A stretch of DNA of 31,535 nucleotides from contig JAFGPH010000630.1 of assembly GCA_016926135.1 (NCBI GenBank), positions 1-31,535 on the forward strand, written 5' to 3'. Of this stretch, positions 8,939 through 16,316 are shown piece by piece. Position numbers and translations under genes: made by a program. The DNA comes from Deltaproteobacteria bacterium. GTDB taxonomy: Bacteria; Desulfobacterota; DSM-4660; Desulfatiglandales; HGW-15. Numbering within the stretch: the stretch's first letter is position 1; each line of letters starts with the position of its first letter. Under the pieces are notes generated by a model. It was not told the DNA's origin. It was given only the letters and a program-made list of their open reading frames with translations, and made no database searches.

Positions 8939-9121
8939 ATGCAAGCCATCGAAAAAATCGGAACGCCGAAGGACGTATGGATCCAGTGCCCGGGCTGCAG
9001 GGAGCTTTACTACATCGATCGCCTCTTTTACGATCCAGGGTTTACGCACATCAAGCTTCACTGCCCCTTTTGCCACCTGGATTTTGCCAAGGAAGATGCC
9101 CCCAGGACTTGGGGGGAGTGA
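8939..9121 (+). CDS. 60-residue two-CxxC zinc-ribbon protein beside UbiD
   Basis: A small protein with two knuckles, CPGC (residues 17-20) and CPFC (42-45), separated by 21 residues, the spacing of a rubredoxin-like zinc ribbon. I chose the ATG at 8939 because GAAGGGAG lies 8-15 bases upstream; an earlier in-frame ATG at 8921 has no such site. It lies between the ubiD-like gene and the TAXI gene. By analogy with the ~75-residue BsdD/VdcD proteins, which share a Cys-knuckle plan and support UbiD-type decarboxylases, it may be an accessory subunit. The sequence itself is not obviously BsdD, so function is unassigned. The coding potential rests on the ribosome site, motif symmetry and operon position. 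Confidence 0.8.
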   Translation: MQAIEKIGTPKDVWIQCPGCRELYYIDRLFYDPGFTHIKLHCPFCHLDFAKEDAPRTWGE

Positions 9122-9162
9122 AAACATCCTTTGTCTGGAAACTATGCAGAAGGAGGTGTGTC

Positions 9163-10149
9163 ATGAAAAGAATGATCCGTTGGTTCGGGCTCTGCGCCCT
9201 GGTTTGTCTACTCCTCGTGCCGGCTTCGGCCGCGGCCCAGCAGCCGGTGAGGCTCTCTTTCGGCACATTCAACTCCGGTAGCGGCTGGTACATCATGGGC
9301 CAGACCATGGCCCGGATGATGGAAAAGGCGCTCCCGCCCGGATCGGGGGTGGACGTGCTTCCCTACAGTGGCGGGGTTGGCAACCCGAGGTTGATCGGTC
9401 AGGACAAGGCCCAGATCGCGCTGGGGTTTCCCGTGGAGACCGGCCTTGCCATTCGGGGGGAAGAACCTTACCCCAAGGCTTTGCCGGAACTGAAAGGCCT
9501 CGTGGGGGGACTGGATGTCTACTGGTATGCCTTTGCCGTAAGGGATTCCGTCCCTGTCAAAAGTTTCGCCGAACTGAAGGAAAAGAAATACCCCCTGAAG
9601 CTGACAGTCCTGCAGAAGGGGGGCAGCGGCGAGTGGATGACGCGGCAGGTGCTGGCGTTCTACGGCATCAGCTACGATAACCTGAGTTCCTGGGGAGGGA
9701 AGGTGACGTTCACCTCTTTCCCTGGGGCCGTCGAAATGGTGCAGGACGGCCATGCCGAGGCCTTTGGTCAGGTCTGTACCCCTGGCCACCCGAGCTGGCA
9801 GCAGCTGGCCACCAAGACCCGAATCCGGTTTCTGCCGATCGGGGAAGACGCAGCCAAGACCCTGATCAAAAAGTATGGCTTCTCCAAGTCCGCGATCCCG
9901 GCTAAGACCTTTGCCGGCGTGGAATCGGACGTACCGGTGCTGGGGTTCGCCACCTGCTTGATCGCATCGGATAAGCTCCCTGTGGACGTGGCGTACAAGA
10001 TCACCAAGACCGTGTGCGAGGGCAAGGAAGAGCTGGCATCGCAATACAAGGCGGCCAAGGCCTTTGACCCCAGGAAGGCCTGGGATCTGCCGGTGCCCCT
10101 GCACCCGGGCGCCGTGAAGTACTACAAGGAGGCGGGTTACATGAAGTGA
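9163..10149 (+). CDS. TAXI-family TRAP solute-binding protein
   Basis: A 328-residue periplasmic binding protein. Residues 1-24 are a Sec signal peptide (MKRMIRW, a hydrophobic core, then ASAAAQ). The mature protein begins QPVRLSFGTFNSGSGWYIMGQTMARMM, typical of the TAXI family, whose members bind carboxylates and hand them to fused DctMQ permeases. The ATG follows AGAAGGAGGTG. The permease partner is the fused 640-residue protein encoded three genes upstream. This is the last gene of the operon: a strong hairpin terminator begins 41 bases after its stop. Longer open frames upstream overlap the zinc-ribbon gene and are not used. Confidence 0.93.
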   Translation: MKRMIRWFGLCALVCLLLVPASAAAQQPVRLSFGTFNSGSGWYIMGQTMARMMEKALPPGSGVDVLPYSGGVGNPRLIGQDKAQIALGFPVETGLAIRGEEPYPKALPELKGLVGGLDVYWYAFAVRDSVPVKSFAELKEKKYPLKLTVLQKGGSGEWMTRQVLAFYGISYDNLSSWGGKVTFTSFPGAVEMVQDGHAEAFGQVCTPGHPSWQQLATKTRIRFLPIGEDAAKTLIKKYGFSKSAIPAKTFAGVESDVPVLGFATCLIASDKLPVDVAYKITKTVCEGKEELASQYKAAKAFDPRKAWDLPVPLHPGAVKYYKEAGYMK

Positions 10150-10190
10150 CCTCGCGGCATTCATCCCCATGAATGCCCGGCAGGAAAGAG

Positions 10191-10244
10191 ACACCCCCGG
10201 AGAAGGGGCTGCAAGGCCCCGCTTCTTCAGGGGTGTTTTCTTTG
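10191..10244. terminator. Strong intrinsic terminator between convergent genes
   Basis: A long hairpin: ACACCCC (10191-) pairs with GGGGTGT (-10236), and inside it GAGAAGGGGC pairs with GGCCCCGCTTCTT-like bases around a TGCAA loop. It is followed on the plus strand by TTTTCTTTG. It closes the ior-ubiD-TRAP operon. The convergent minus-strand gene ends at 10246, immediately beside it, so it probably works in both directions. Confidence 0.85.
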
Positions 10245-10245
10245 A

Positions 10246-10725
10246 TCACCCGCCTTTCAAGGCTTCATAGCGGAAATCGCAGGTTTCAGCCCCTTCCAGG
10301 ATGGTGTGGGTGCGCACGAGACGGATTCCGGGGTTGAACCCCTCCATGAGGGCGAAATCCCGTGCACAGGAAAGATGAATCCCCAGCTCACGCATCCCCA
10401 GTTCCCTGTACATCTCCGCATAGCGGCAGCGGGTCACGTTGAAGGCAAAGACGGACGCCGACTGCTCGACGACCTCGATTTCCAGGGCATTGTCCTTGGT
10501 CCAGAATTTCAGGCCCTCCGCAAAATGGGCGAGCGTATTGCCTCCCATGGCTTTTGCGAGCTGCATGCCGGCCTCTCGCGCCATGGATGCGATGATCTCC
10601 TGCACCAGGACGAGTCCCCTCTTTTCTCCGAGCTCCCGGACGAGTGCCCGGACAAAGGGCGCGGCCATGCGGGCCTCGATCTCTCGCCGGACCAACAGGC
10701 TGACCTGGCTCAAATCCGCGGCCAT
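10246..10725 (-). CDS. L-2-amino-thiazoline-4-carboxylate hydrolase-like protein
   Basis: A 159-residue soluble protein resembling the ATC hydrolase family (Pfam ATC_hydrolase). Telling parts are the helical N-terminal half, the central TRCRYAEMYRELGMRELG, and the C-terminal LSCARDFALMEGFNPGIRLVRTHTI, with FRYE near the end. The founding enzyme opens the thiazoline ring of L-ATC in cysteine synthesis. Most homologues in anaerobes have no proven role and often lie beside TRAP or aromatic-catabolism genes, so the name is a family label only. The start ATG at 10725 follows GAAGGAGGAAGGAAAC; reading further upstream in frame would run into the nitroreductase gene. Only 14 bp separate it from that gene, so the two are probably one transcript. 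Confidence 0.78.
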   Translation of the reverse strand: MAADLSQVSLLVRREIEARMAAPFVRALVRELGEKRGLVLVQEIIASMAREAGMQLAKAMGGNTLAHFAEGLKFWTKDNALEIEVVEQSASVFAFNVTRCRYAEMYRELGMRELGIHLSCARDFALMEGFNPGIRLVRTHTILEGAETCDFRYEALKGG

Positions 10726-10739
10726 GTTTCCTTCCTCCT

Positions 10740-11648
10740 TCAGCCCTTGGCGGGACCGGGCTTTGTGAGCATCATTTCCCCGACGGGCATCCGCTCCGAT
10801 TTGATGGACCCGATTGCAGTGTAGCCCACGGCAATGTGCAGGGCCTGCTCGATAGGGTCCGGCAGTCCGAAATGCTTTTTGAAGGTCTTTGCGGTCTTCG
10901 CCGTGCAGGAAAGCCACACCGCGCCCAGACCCAATGCGTGGGCCATCAGGCACATGTGGTCCGCAGCGGCAGCGCAGTCGAAGAGCATGTTGTGAGGCAC
11001 CAGCCGATCGTGACCCACGGTCTCGTACACCTTTCGGTCGTAACAGATCACGATCAAAACGCAGCTTTCCATGGGGGTCGGGATGTCGCTCCAGACCATT
11101 TTGGCCGTCTCACGGTCCCGGATCACGATGAAGCGCACGATGTCCAGGTTGCAGCCGGTGGGGGCTGCCCGCCCCGCCTCCAGGATCTGTTGGATGAGAT
11201 CCTCGGGCACGGTCTTCCCGGGAATCCAGTCCCGAATGGAACGCCTGCCCCAGAGAAGTTTTCTCACCACGGCCATTTCGGCATCGGTGAAGGGTTCCGG
11301 CAGGACGTCCTCCATCTGCGGCTTTTCGCCGGCCCGCATCCTGGCTGCAAGGTCAAGATATCGTTTCCCCCATTCAAAGTCCGGGTCGCCGTCCTCGAAG
11401 CCGCGTTCCTTCCAGACATCCAGAATCAGCTGTGGCTGAAGCCCGAAACGGGGAGGAAGCTCCTTTCTTCCCAGCAGGATAGGATAGATCTCCACCTCGA
11501 TCGTATGATGGATGCGCTCTCGAAAAAGGGCCCTCAGGTAAACAGGGTCCATCCGCATGAGGTCCTCGCGGCTATACTCCCCGTAGAGCCACTTGACCGC
11601 CAATCCCTTGCTTTCCGAACTCAGCAGCGCGTCGAATTCCTCGGTCAT
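10740..11648 (-). CDS. Nitroreductase-family FMN oxidoreductase with N-terminal extension
   Basis: A 302-residue protein whose C-terminal ~165 residues form a nitroreductase fold. RRSIRDWIPGKTVPEDLIQQ (about 139-158) and LEAGRAAPTGCN (about 162-173) are the usual FMN phosphate and dimer-interface motifs, and LGLGAVWLSCTAKT is the typical late segment. About 130 extra N-terminal residues contain RFGLQPQLILDVW and a helical stretch, so it is longer than a minimal ~200-residue nitroreductase. Homologues reduce nitro, quinone, enoate or halogenated substrates with NAD(P)H. I use the ATG at 11648 because GGGAAAGGAG sits just upstream; a longer in-frame start at 11711 lacks one. It is paired with the ATC-hydrolase-like gene. 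The substrate is unknown. Confidence 0.87.
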   Translation of the reverse strand: MTEEFDALLSSESKGLAVKWLYGEYSREDLMRMDPVYLRALFRERIHHTIEVEIYPILLGRKELPPRFGLQPQLILDVWKERGFEDGDPDFEWGKRYLDLAARMRAGEKPQMEDVLPEPFTDAEMAVVRKLLWGRRSIRDWIPGKTVPEDLIQQILEAGRAAPTGCNLDIVRFIVIRDRETAKMVWSDIPTPMESCVLIVICYDRKVYETVGHDRLVPHNMLFDCAAAADHMCLMAHALGLGAVWLSCTAKTAKTFKKHFGLPDPIEQALHIAVGYTAIGSIKSERMPVGEMMLTKPGPAKG

Positions 11649-11701
11649 GGAATACTCCTTTCCCGGCGATTTGTGTTCTGGGGTCCCGGTATTTTCTTTT
11701 T

Positions 11702-11730
11702 GCCATATCACAGAACCTCCGCACAGCCAA
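11702..11730 (-). promoter_or_regulatory. Weak candidate promoter for nitroreductase pair
   Basis: On the minus strand TTGGCT (11730-11725) and TATGGC (11707-11702) are 17 bp apart, 54 bp upstream of the chosen nitroreductase start. Only 4/6 and 3/6 matches, so this is tentative. Confidence 0.25.
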
Positions 11731-11745
11731 TCTCAAAACCGGTTA

Positions 11746-11764
11746 CCCGGATGAGGCATCCGGG
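11746..11764. promoter_or_regulatory. Perfect dyad CCCGGATG-AGG-CATCCGGG
   Basis: An 8-bp perfect inverted repeat with a 3-bp centre lies between the divergent nitroreductase and M24 promoters, 14 bp upstream of the M24 -35 box. It could be an operator shared by both genes or simply a hairpin. No regulator gene lies close by. Confidence 0.4.
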
Positions 11765-11777
11765 CGTGAGGAGGCGG

Positions 11778-11806
11778 TTGACACGGGAAGATCGACCGAC
11801 TATCGT
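11778..11806 (+). promoter_or_regulatory. Good sigma70 promoter for the M24 gene
   Basis: A consensus -35 TTGACA (11778-11783), a 17-bp spacer and TATCGT (11801-11806; 4/6). The leader is about 90 nt and includes arms CAGGCCT...AGGCCTG that could form a hairpin before the AAAGGAG ribosome site. Confidence 0.55.
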
Positions 11807-11901
11807 AAATCCATGGGCTGAGCATGTCTTTACCGCGGGCACGAGCAGGCCTTTCCCCTTCGTCCCGGAGGCCTGAAAGGGCACTATGAAAGGAGACACC
11901 G

Positions 11902-12993
11902 GTGAATAACATAGAGCGCTGTCAGAGGCTTTCCGAAGGACTGCAAGCCAATCACATCGACGTAGCTGTTCTTCTGAAGCCGCACAACGTTTTCTATCTT
12001 ACCGGATATGCCCCGGTGTGCGCGGGGGTGCTCCTCTTTCCCGAGGAAGAGCCGATCTTCTGCACCCTGTGGCTGGATGGTCCCGAGGCTAGAGAGCGTT
12101 GCGCCCTTCCAAGGCTTGCTGCCTATGTGTATCCCCGTGAGACGCTGGGCGCCAAACTGATCGAGCTCATCCGGAAACGGAAAATCTCTCCTGCCAGGAT
12201 CGGGGTGGAGAAAGACTTTATGCTTCTCCGCGACTATGAAGCCCTGGCCCGCGAGTTTCCGGGCGCGGAGTTCGTTCACATCACCCCGGCGGTCGATCGC
12301 CTGCGGGCTGTCAAGTCCGACGAGGAAGTCGAGATGATCCGCAAATCCGCAGCCATCTCGGACAAGGCCATGGAAGCCGCCCTGAAGGCCGTGGCGCCCG
12401 GCGCGAGCGAACTGGATATCGCCGCAGAGGCCGAGTACGTGATGAAGAAAATGGGATCGGAAAAGACCGCTTTCTCGACCTTTGTGGCGAGCGGAAAGAG
12501 GACCCTCCTCGCCCACCCCATCGCCTCCCGCCGCACCATCGAATCGGGAGATTCCGTCGTCATCGATCTCGGGGCCACCTGGGAAGGGTACGCATCGGAC
12601 ATCTGCCGCACGACCTTTGCGGGAGACCCTCGGCCGGAGCAGATCGACTTCCTGCGGACCGTTGTAGATGCGCAGAAGGCCGCGACGGAGATCCTTCGGA
12701 ACGGAGAAACCAGCGGGGCGGTCTACGACAAGGTGTTCGAAGTCTTTCAACGCGCGGGGCTGGAAAAACACCTGCCCGGCGACATCGGATACGGGGTCGG
12801 ACTGCGTCAGTCGGAGTTCTACCCGGTGATCGAGAAGGGAAGCAGGACGATTCTCGAAGAAAACATGGTGATCGCCCTGCTGCAGACCACCTCCTACACG
12901 CGCAACCTCGGCGGATTAAGGGTCGAGGATACCTTCCGGGTGACCGGGACGGGGTGCGAGCAGCTCACGCTCCTGCCTCAGCCTCACCTTTGA
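11902..12993 (+). CDS. M24 (Xaa-Pro peptidase/creatinase-fold) protein with degraded metal site
   Basis: A 363-residue protein with a creatinase-N domain (about 5-125; ending YLTGYAPVCAGVLLFPEEEP-type strands) and an M24 pita-bread domain (about 130-360). Of the five metal ligands of Xaa-Pro peptidases, Asp222 (DLGATWEG), Asp233 (SDICRTT) and Glu342 (RVEDTFRVT) are in place. The GHGxGL histidine is Tyr297 (GYGVGLR), the following HE motif reads SE, and the EPG glutamate region reads LLQTT. It is therefore unlikely to be an ordinary metallo-aminopeptidase. Creatinase is a known metal-free member of the fold, but it keeps a catalytic His. The start is GTG at 11902 after AAAGGAGAC, behind a strong promoter. 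It converges on the LarA-like gene with a 37-bp gap. The reaction is unassigned. Confidence 0.88.
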   Translation: MNNIERCQRLSEGLQANHIDVAVLLKPHNVFYLTGYAPVCAGVLLFPEEEPIFCTLWLDGPEARERCALPRLAAYVYPRETLGAKLIELIRKRKISPARIGVEKDFMLLRDYEALAREFPGAEFVHITPAVDRLRAVKSDEEVEMIRKSAAISDKAMEAALKAVAPGASELDIAAEAEYVMKKMGSEKTAFSTFVASGKRTLLAHPIASRRTIESGDSVVIDLGATWEGYASDICRTTFAGDPRPEQIDFLRTVVDAQKAATEILRNGETSGAVYDKVFEVFQRAGLEKHLPGDIGYGVGLRQSEFYPVIEKGSRTILEENMVIALLQTTSYTRNLGGLRVEDTFRVTGTGCEQLTLLPQPHL

Positions 12994-13030
12994 AACCAAC
13001 CCCGCCGTCCGGAATGAATCCGGCAAAGTC

Positions 13031-14338
13031 TCACCAGGGCCGAATGACGGTGTAGCGACCGTAGGGGATGAAGGCCACCCTGGATTCGCCGCCGCACCTA
13101 GTTTTCGCCTGGGAAAAGGCATCCTCCAGGGAAGCGAACGCCTGGATCCCGATGTCCTTACAGACGGGCAGGTTCTCCTTTTCCGTGACCAGCCACACCT
13201 CTTTCCGAGCCATGACCTCGAAGAGCTTGAACCATACGCAGCCGAGCCAGAGCTGCTCCTCCCGAACCGCCCCCCGATAGAAGTCCCGTATCGACCGAAC
13301 CCTGCTTTCCTCGTTGGCAGGCAGGTACTTCTTCATGACGTCCATGATCGCAAAACCATTCTTCCCTGCCAGGCCCGGGGAGGGTGTCGCATGAATAATC
13401 ACCCCGCCGTCCCTCACGGCCGGGTCGCAATTCACCGATGCCCAACTGTTGTGGAGAAACAGGTTATGCGTGACCGTAGTGGTGCCGGTGACGGCGATGT
13501 CGGCCCTTCGGTGGCTGAGTTCCGGGACGGAAAAGCGATAGACCCTGTCATACTCCCTTACGGCGACTCGGTGAGACAGGACAGGGGAGCCGGCATTCAT
13601 GTAAGTGATCCGGCCCAGGTTGTCCACAATCACGTTGATGCCCATGTCGATCCCCGCGATTTCCAGGGCCTCGTATTTGTCCTGCTGCATGCGGCAGTCG
13701 TTGTTTCCCGGAATGCAGTCCGGGGCAAGGGACATCACGTGGTTGATTTCGATGGTCTCATCCCCTGAAACGGCAGGGATGATCATGCCGGAGCCCCCAT
13801 AGCCCCACAAGGTCGCCTGCGTGGTGCTGATGGTGATCACCACGTCTGCATCCGCCACGCTCTTCAACACAAACAGGGGCGTCCCAAACGATGTGGTGCC
13901 GATGTACCTGTAGTTTCCGGGTTCGGCAAAGTCGTTGAAAACGATGGGAATGCCGCTATCCATCAGTTCAGGCCCGAGTTTGTCCCGGATCACCTCGGGG
14001 GTCACCAGGCCCACCTTTCCGCTGCCGATGGCGATGGAAATATCGCATCCTTCGGACTTCGCCCTTTGGATGAGCATAGGAAGGAGGTCCCGGGCGGGCG
14101 CTGCCCGAAACTGATTCTCCGTCACAAAGGCGACCTTTTTTCCGCCACGGATGAGTTCGGAGAACGGGGCGCTCCCGATGGGAAACTCCACCATCCTCTC
14201 CAGGGCGGAAACGATATCCGGTAGAGGCTCCGGTTCTTTCGGAACGCACTGAAACATGAGATCGCGGTCGGGAACATCGAATTCCAGGAAAGAACCCGCG
14301 CTCTGAATGGTTTCGTAGGGCACTCTCAATTTCGCCAT
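13031..14338 (-). CDS. LarA-family (DUF2088) protein lacking key LarA catalytic residues
   Basis: A 435-residue protein matching the length and fold motifs of nickel-pincer lactate racemase LarA: RGGKKVAFVTENQFRAAPA near the N-terminus, IGTTSFGTPLFVLKSVADADVVITIS (split here as two motifs around 146-171), and SGDETIEINH (191-200). By eye, LarA His108 falls at Gly107/Lys108 (AIGSGKVG). His174 falls at Gln174. The pincer-binding Lys184 falls at Gly184 (GGSGM instead of SGGRK). His200 is kept. It may therefore not bind the NPN cofactor or racemise lactate. The ATG at 14338 follows AAAGGAGGATTCAAC. It lies 63 bp downstream of dctM and is probably the last gene of that TRAP operon, which suggests a role on the imported hydroxy or oxo acid. 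No larB/C/E maturation genes are present here. Confidence 0.85.
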   Translation of the reverse strand: MAKLRVPYETIQSAGSFLEFDVPDRDLMFQCVPKEPEPLPDIVSALERMVEFPIGSAPFSELIRGGKKVAFVTENQFRAAPARDLLPMLIQRAKSEGCDISIAIGSGKVGLVTPEVIRDKLGPELMDSGIPIVFNDFAEPGNYRYIGTTSFGTPLFVLKSVADADVVITISTTQATLWGYGGSGMIIPAVSGDETIEINHVMSLAPDCIPGNNDCRMQQDKYEALEIAGIDMGINVIVDNLGRITYMNAGSPVLSHRVAVREYDRVYRFSVPELSHRRADIAVTGTTTVTHNLFLHNSWASVNCDPAVRDGGVIIHATPSPGLAGKNGFAIMDVMKKYLPANEESRVRSIRDFYRGAVREEQLWLGCVWFKLFEVMARKEVWLVTEKENLPVCKDIGIQAFASLEDAFSQAKTRCGGESRVAFIPYGRYTVIRPW

Positions 14339-14401
14339 GTTGAATCCTCCTTTCAAAGGAACTTCAAGAGCTTGACCCGTTCAGCCGATCCCCGCTCGCC
14401 C

Positions 14402-15715
14402 TCACATCAGGCTGGGTAGCCAGGTGGCCAGAGAGGGGGTGAACAGCAAAATGGCAATGGTCAAGAAAAGCATCAGGAGAAACGGCATGGAGCCCAGGAT
14501 AATGTCTTCCACCTTGACCATATCTCCCAGGGCCCCCTTCACCACGAACACGGACATGCCGAAAGGAGGGGTAACCAGGCCGCTTTCGATGGCAAGGGTC
14601 GCCAGCACCCCGAACCAGATGAGATCCACCTTGAGCACATCCAGAACAGGCAACATGATGGGGATGCAGATGACAAGGATCGAGAGCACGTCCAGGAAAC
14701 ACCCGAGGAGCACAAAGACCAGCAACATCCCTACGATGATCAGTTTCGGATGCACCTGGAGGGCGGAAACCCATTGACCCAGCGTTGCGACCAGCCCGCT
14801 CACCGCAAGCATTCTTCCGAACATCTGTGCCCCGATGAAAAGGAGAAAAACACTTGCCGTGGTGAAACCCGCATCCATCAGGCTCGTTTTCATCTCCTGG
14901 AGCCTGAAACGCCTTTTGACGATCATGATGAACACGGCCCCGACCGTGCCGATGGCGCCGGCTTCCGTAGGGGTGAACAAGCCCGCATACATGCCGCCCA
15001 GAATCAAAACGGCCAGCGCTACAATGGAAGATGCCTGAATCGTAGCTCGATACATCTCCTTCTTCCGGAGTTTTTCGGGGCGCACCGGGTTTCCCAGCAG
15101 GCCGGGAGAGAGGTAGCTCATCAGGACGATGCCTCCCGAGAAAACGCAGGCCAGGACGAGACCGGGCACAATGCCGGCGATGAAGAGCGCCCCCACGGAT
15201 TGATTGGCCAGGACGCCGTAGAGCAGCAGCATGATGCTCGGGGGGATCAGCATGCCCAGGGCGGAACTCCCGGCCACGCACCCGGTGCTGAAACGCAGTC
15301 CGTAGCCGTAACGGAGCATTTGAGGCACGGCGATTCGGCTGAAGACGGCAGCGGAGGCAATGCTCACGCCCGTCACGGCCGCAAAAACCGCATTGGCCAT
15401 CACGGTCACGATCCCGAGCCCGCCGGGCAGTCTTCCGAACCACGCAAAACCGGCCCGGTAGAGATCTTCACTCGCCCCGGAGGCATGCGTGAAGAGGCCC
15501 ATGACCACGAACAGGGGAATCACGGCGAGGGCATAGTCGAAGGTTGCCGAAAAGGGACCCGTTCCCATGAGGCTGGCTGAGATGGAAAAGTCACCCACGA
15601 TAAACCACAACCCCAGGACGCTGGTGGACAGGAGGGTGATTCCGATGTGGACGCCCAGGAGGATCAGCACAATCGTAAGGACCAACATGAGGACTGCAAT
15701 GAGAATAGGACTCAT
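14402..15715 (-). CDS. dctM: TRAP transporter large permease subunit (DctM)
   Basis: A 437-residue, ~12-TM inner-membrane protein. Family features include LGVHIGITLLSTSVLGLW at the N-terminus, FTHASGASEDLYRAGFAWFGRLPGG, the SAAVFSRIAVPQMLRYGY stretch and the SSALGMLIPPSIMLLLYGVL motif. It forms the Na+-coupled transport channel together with DctQ. The start overlaps the dctQ stop (ATGA), so the two are translationally coupled. The likely binding protein is the DctP encoded at 19790-20905, separated from this pair by an SMP-30-like gene and a Mo/W enzyme gene, which is an unusual spread. DctP-type TRAPs carry C4-dicarboxylates, sugar acids, 2-oxoacids or aromatic acids; the substrate is not readable here. 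Confidence 0.95.
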   Translation of the reverse strand: MSPILIAVLMLVLTIVLILLGVHIGITLLSTSVLGLWFIVGDFSISASLMGTGPFSATFDYALAVIPLFVVMGLFTHASGASEDLYRAGFAWFGRLPGGLGIVTVMANAVFAAVTGVSIASAAVFSRIAVPQMLRYGYGLRFSTGCVAGSSALGMLIPPSIMLLLYGVLANQSVGALFIAGIVPGLVLACVFSGGIVLMSYLSPGLLGNPVRPEKLRKKEMYRATIQASSIVALAVLILGGMYAGLFTPTEAGAIGTVGAVFIMIVKRRFRLQEMKTSLMDAGFTTASVFLLFIGAQMFGRMLAVSGLVATLGQWVSALQVHPKLIIVGMLLVFVLLGCFLDVLSILVICIPIMLPVLDVLKVDLIWFGVLATLAIESGLVTPPFGMSVFVVKGALGDMVKVEDIILGSMPFLLMLFLTIAILLFTPSLATWLPSLM

Positions 15716-16233
15716 CGGGCTGTCCCTCCACGGTTAGGCTTCAACTTGGCCACCTGGGTGAAAATGTCGATCACTTCCTGAATCACAAACAGGCCGCTGC
15801 CGAGCACGATCGTGAAACGGGCAGGGTAGACGGGGACCTTCAGTTGGACCCCGTCGAATTCCCTTACGAGCCACGCAGCCCATGCCTCCTTAAAGGAAAA
15901 ATAGCAGAGGCCGGAGAAGATCAATGCCCCGATCAGGCTGCAGAAGATGTCGCACCAGACCCTGGGGACCGGTGAAAGGCGGTCCAACAGAATGGTGGTC
16001 CGAATGTGGCGCTTCTGGTTCAGGGTATAGGCGACGCCCAGGAAGACGATGGCCACAATGTAGCACTTCACCAGCTCCGTGGTGCCCGGAATAGGGTGGT
16101 TGAGCACATAACGACCGACGACGTCACAGAACACCCAGATCGCCATGAGAAAAATGAGAAAAACGGAAGCGTAATTGAGGGCTACCAGAACACTTTTGTA
16201 AAACCGGCCCAAACCCGATCCAAACTGATCCAT
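15712..16233 (-). CDS. dctQ: TRAP transporter small permease subunit (DctQ)
   Basis: A 173-residue protein with four hydrophobic segments. It carries the DctQ signature near the second segment (FLMAIWVFCDVVGRYVLNHP, about 37-56), then GTTELVKCYIVAIVFLGVAYTLNQKRHIRTTIL-type sequence across about 60-90. It sits in the inner membrane beside DctM. The ATG at 16233 follows AAGGATTTGTT. It is 83 bp downstream of the Mo/W oxidoreductase stop. Base composition rises sharply from that gene to this one, so the junction may mark a join between segments of different origin. Confidence 0.93.
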   Translation of the reverse strand: MDQFGSGLGRFYKSVLVALNYASVFLIFLMAIWVFCDVVGRYVLNHPIPGTTELVKCYIVAIVFLGVAYTLNQKRHIRTTILLDRLSPVPRVWCDIFCSLIGALIFSGLCYFSFKEAWAAWLVREFDGVQLKVPVYPARFTIVLGSGLFVIQEVIDIFTQVAKLKPNRGGTAR

Positions 16234-16316
16234 AACAAATCCTTGCCATCGTAAGATGTCTGATCCTAATACGCGCCCAAGCGAAACGATGTCGCCAAGA
16301 TCTTTGTCGGGAAAGA

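Noticed and set aside
7471..9121. A ubiX (flavin prenyltransferase) gene to support the UbiD enzyme
   Set aside because: No UbiX-like Rossmann flavoprotein of about 190-200 residues is encoded in this window. IorB has the right size but is clearly a PorG-type subunit.
14750..15580. Plus-strand open frame of 276 codons opposite dctM
   Set aside because: His/Arg/Gln/Glu-rich antisense shadow of a membrane-protein gene, with no family resemblance.
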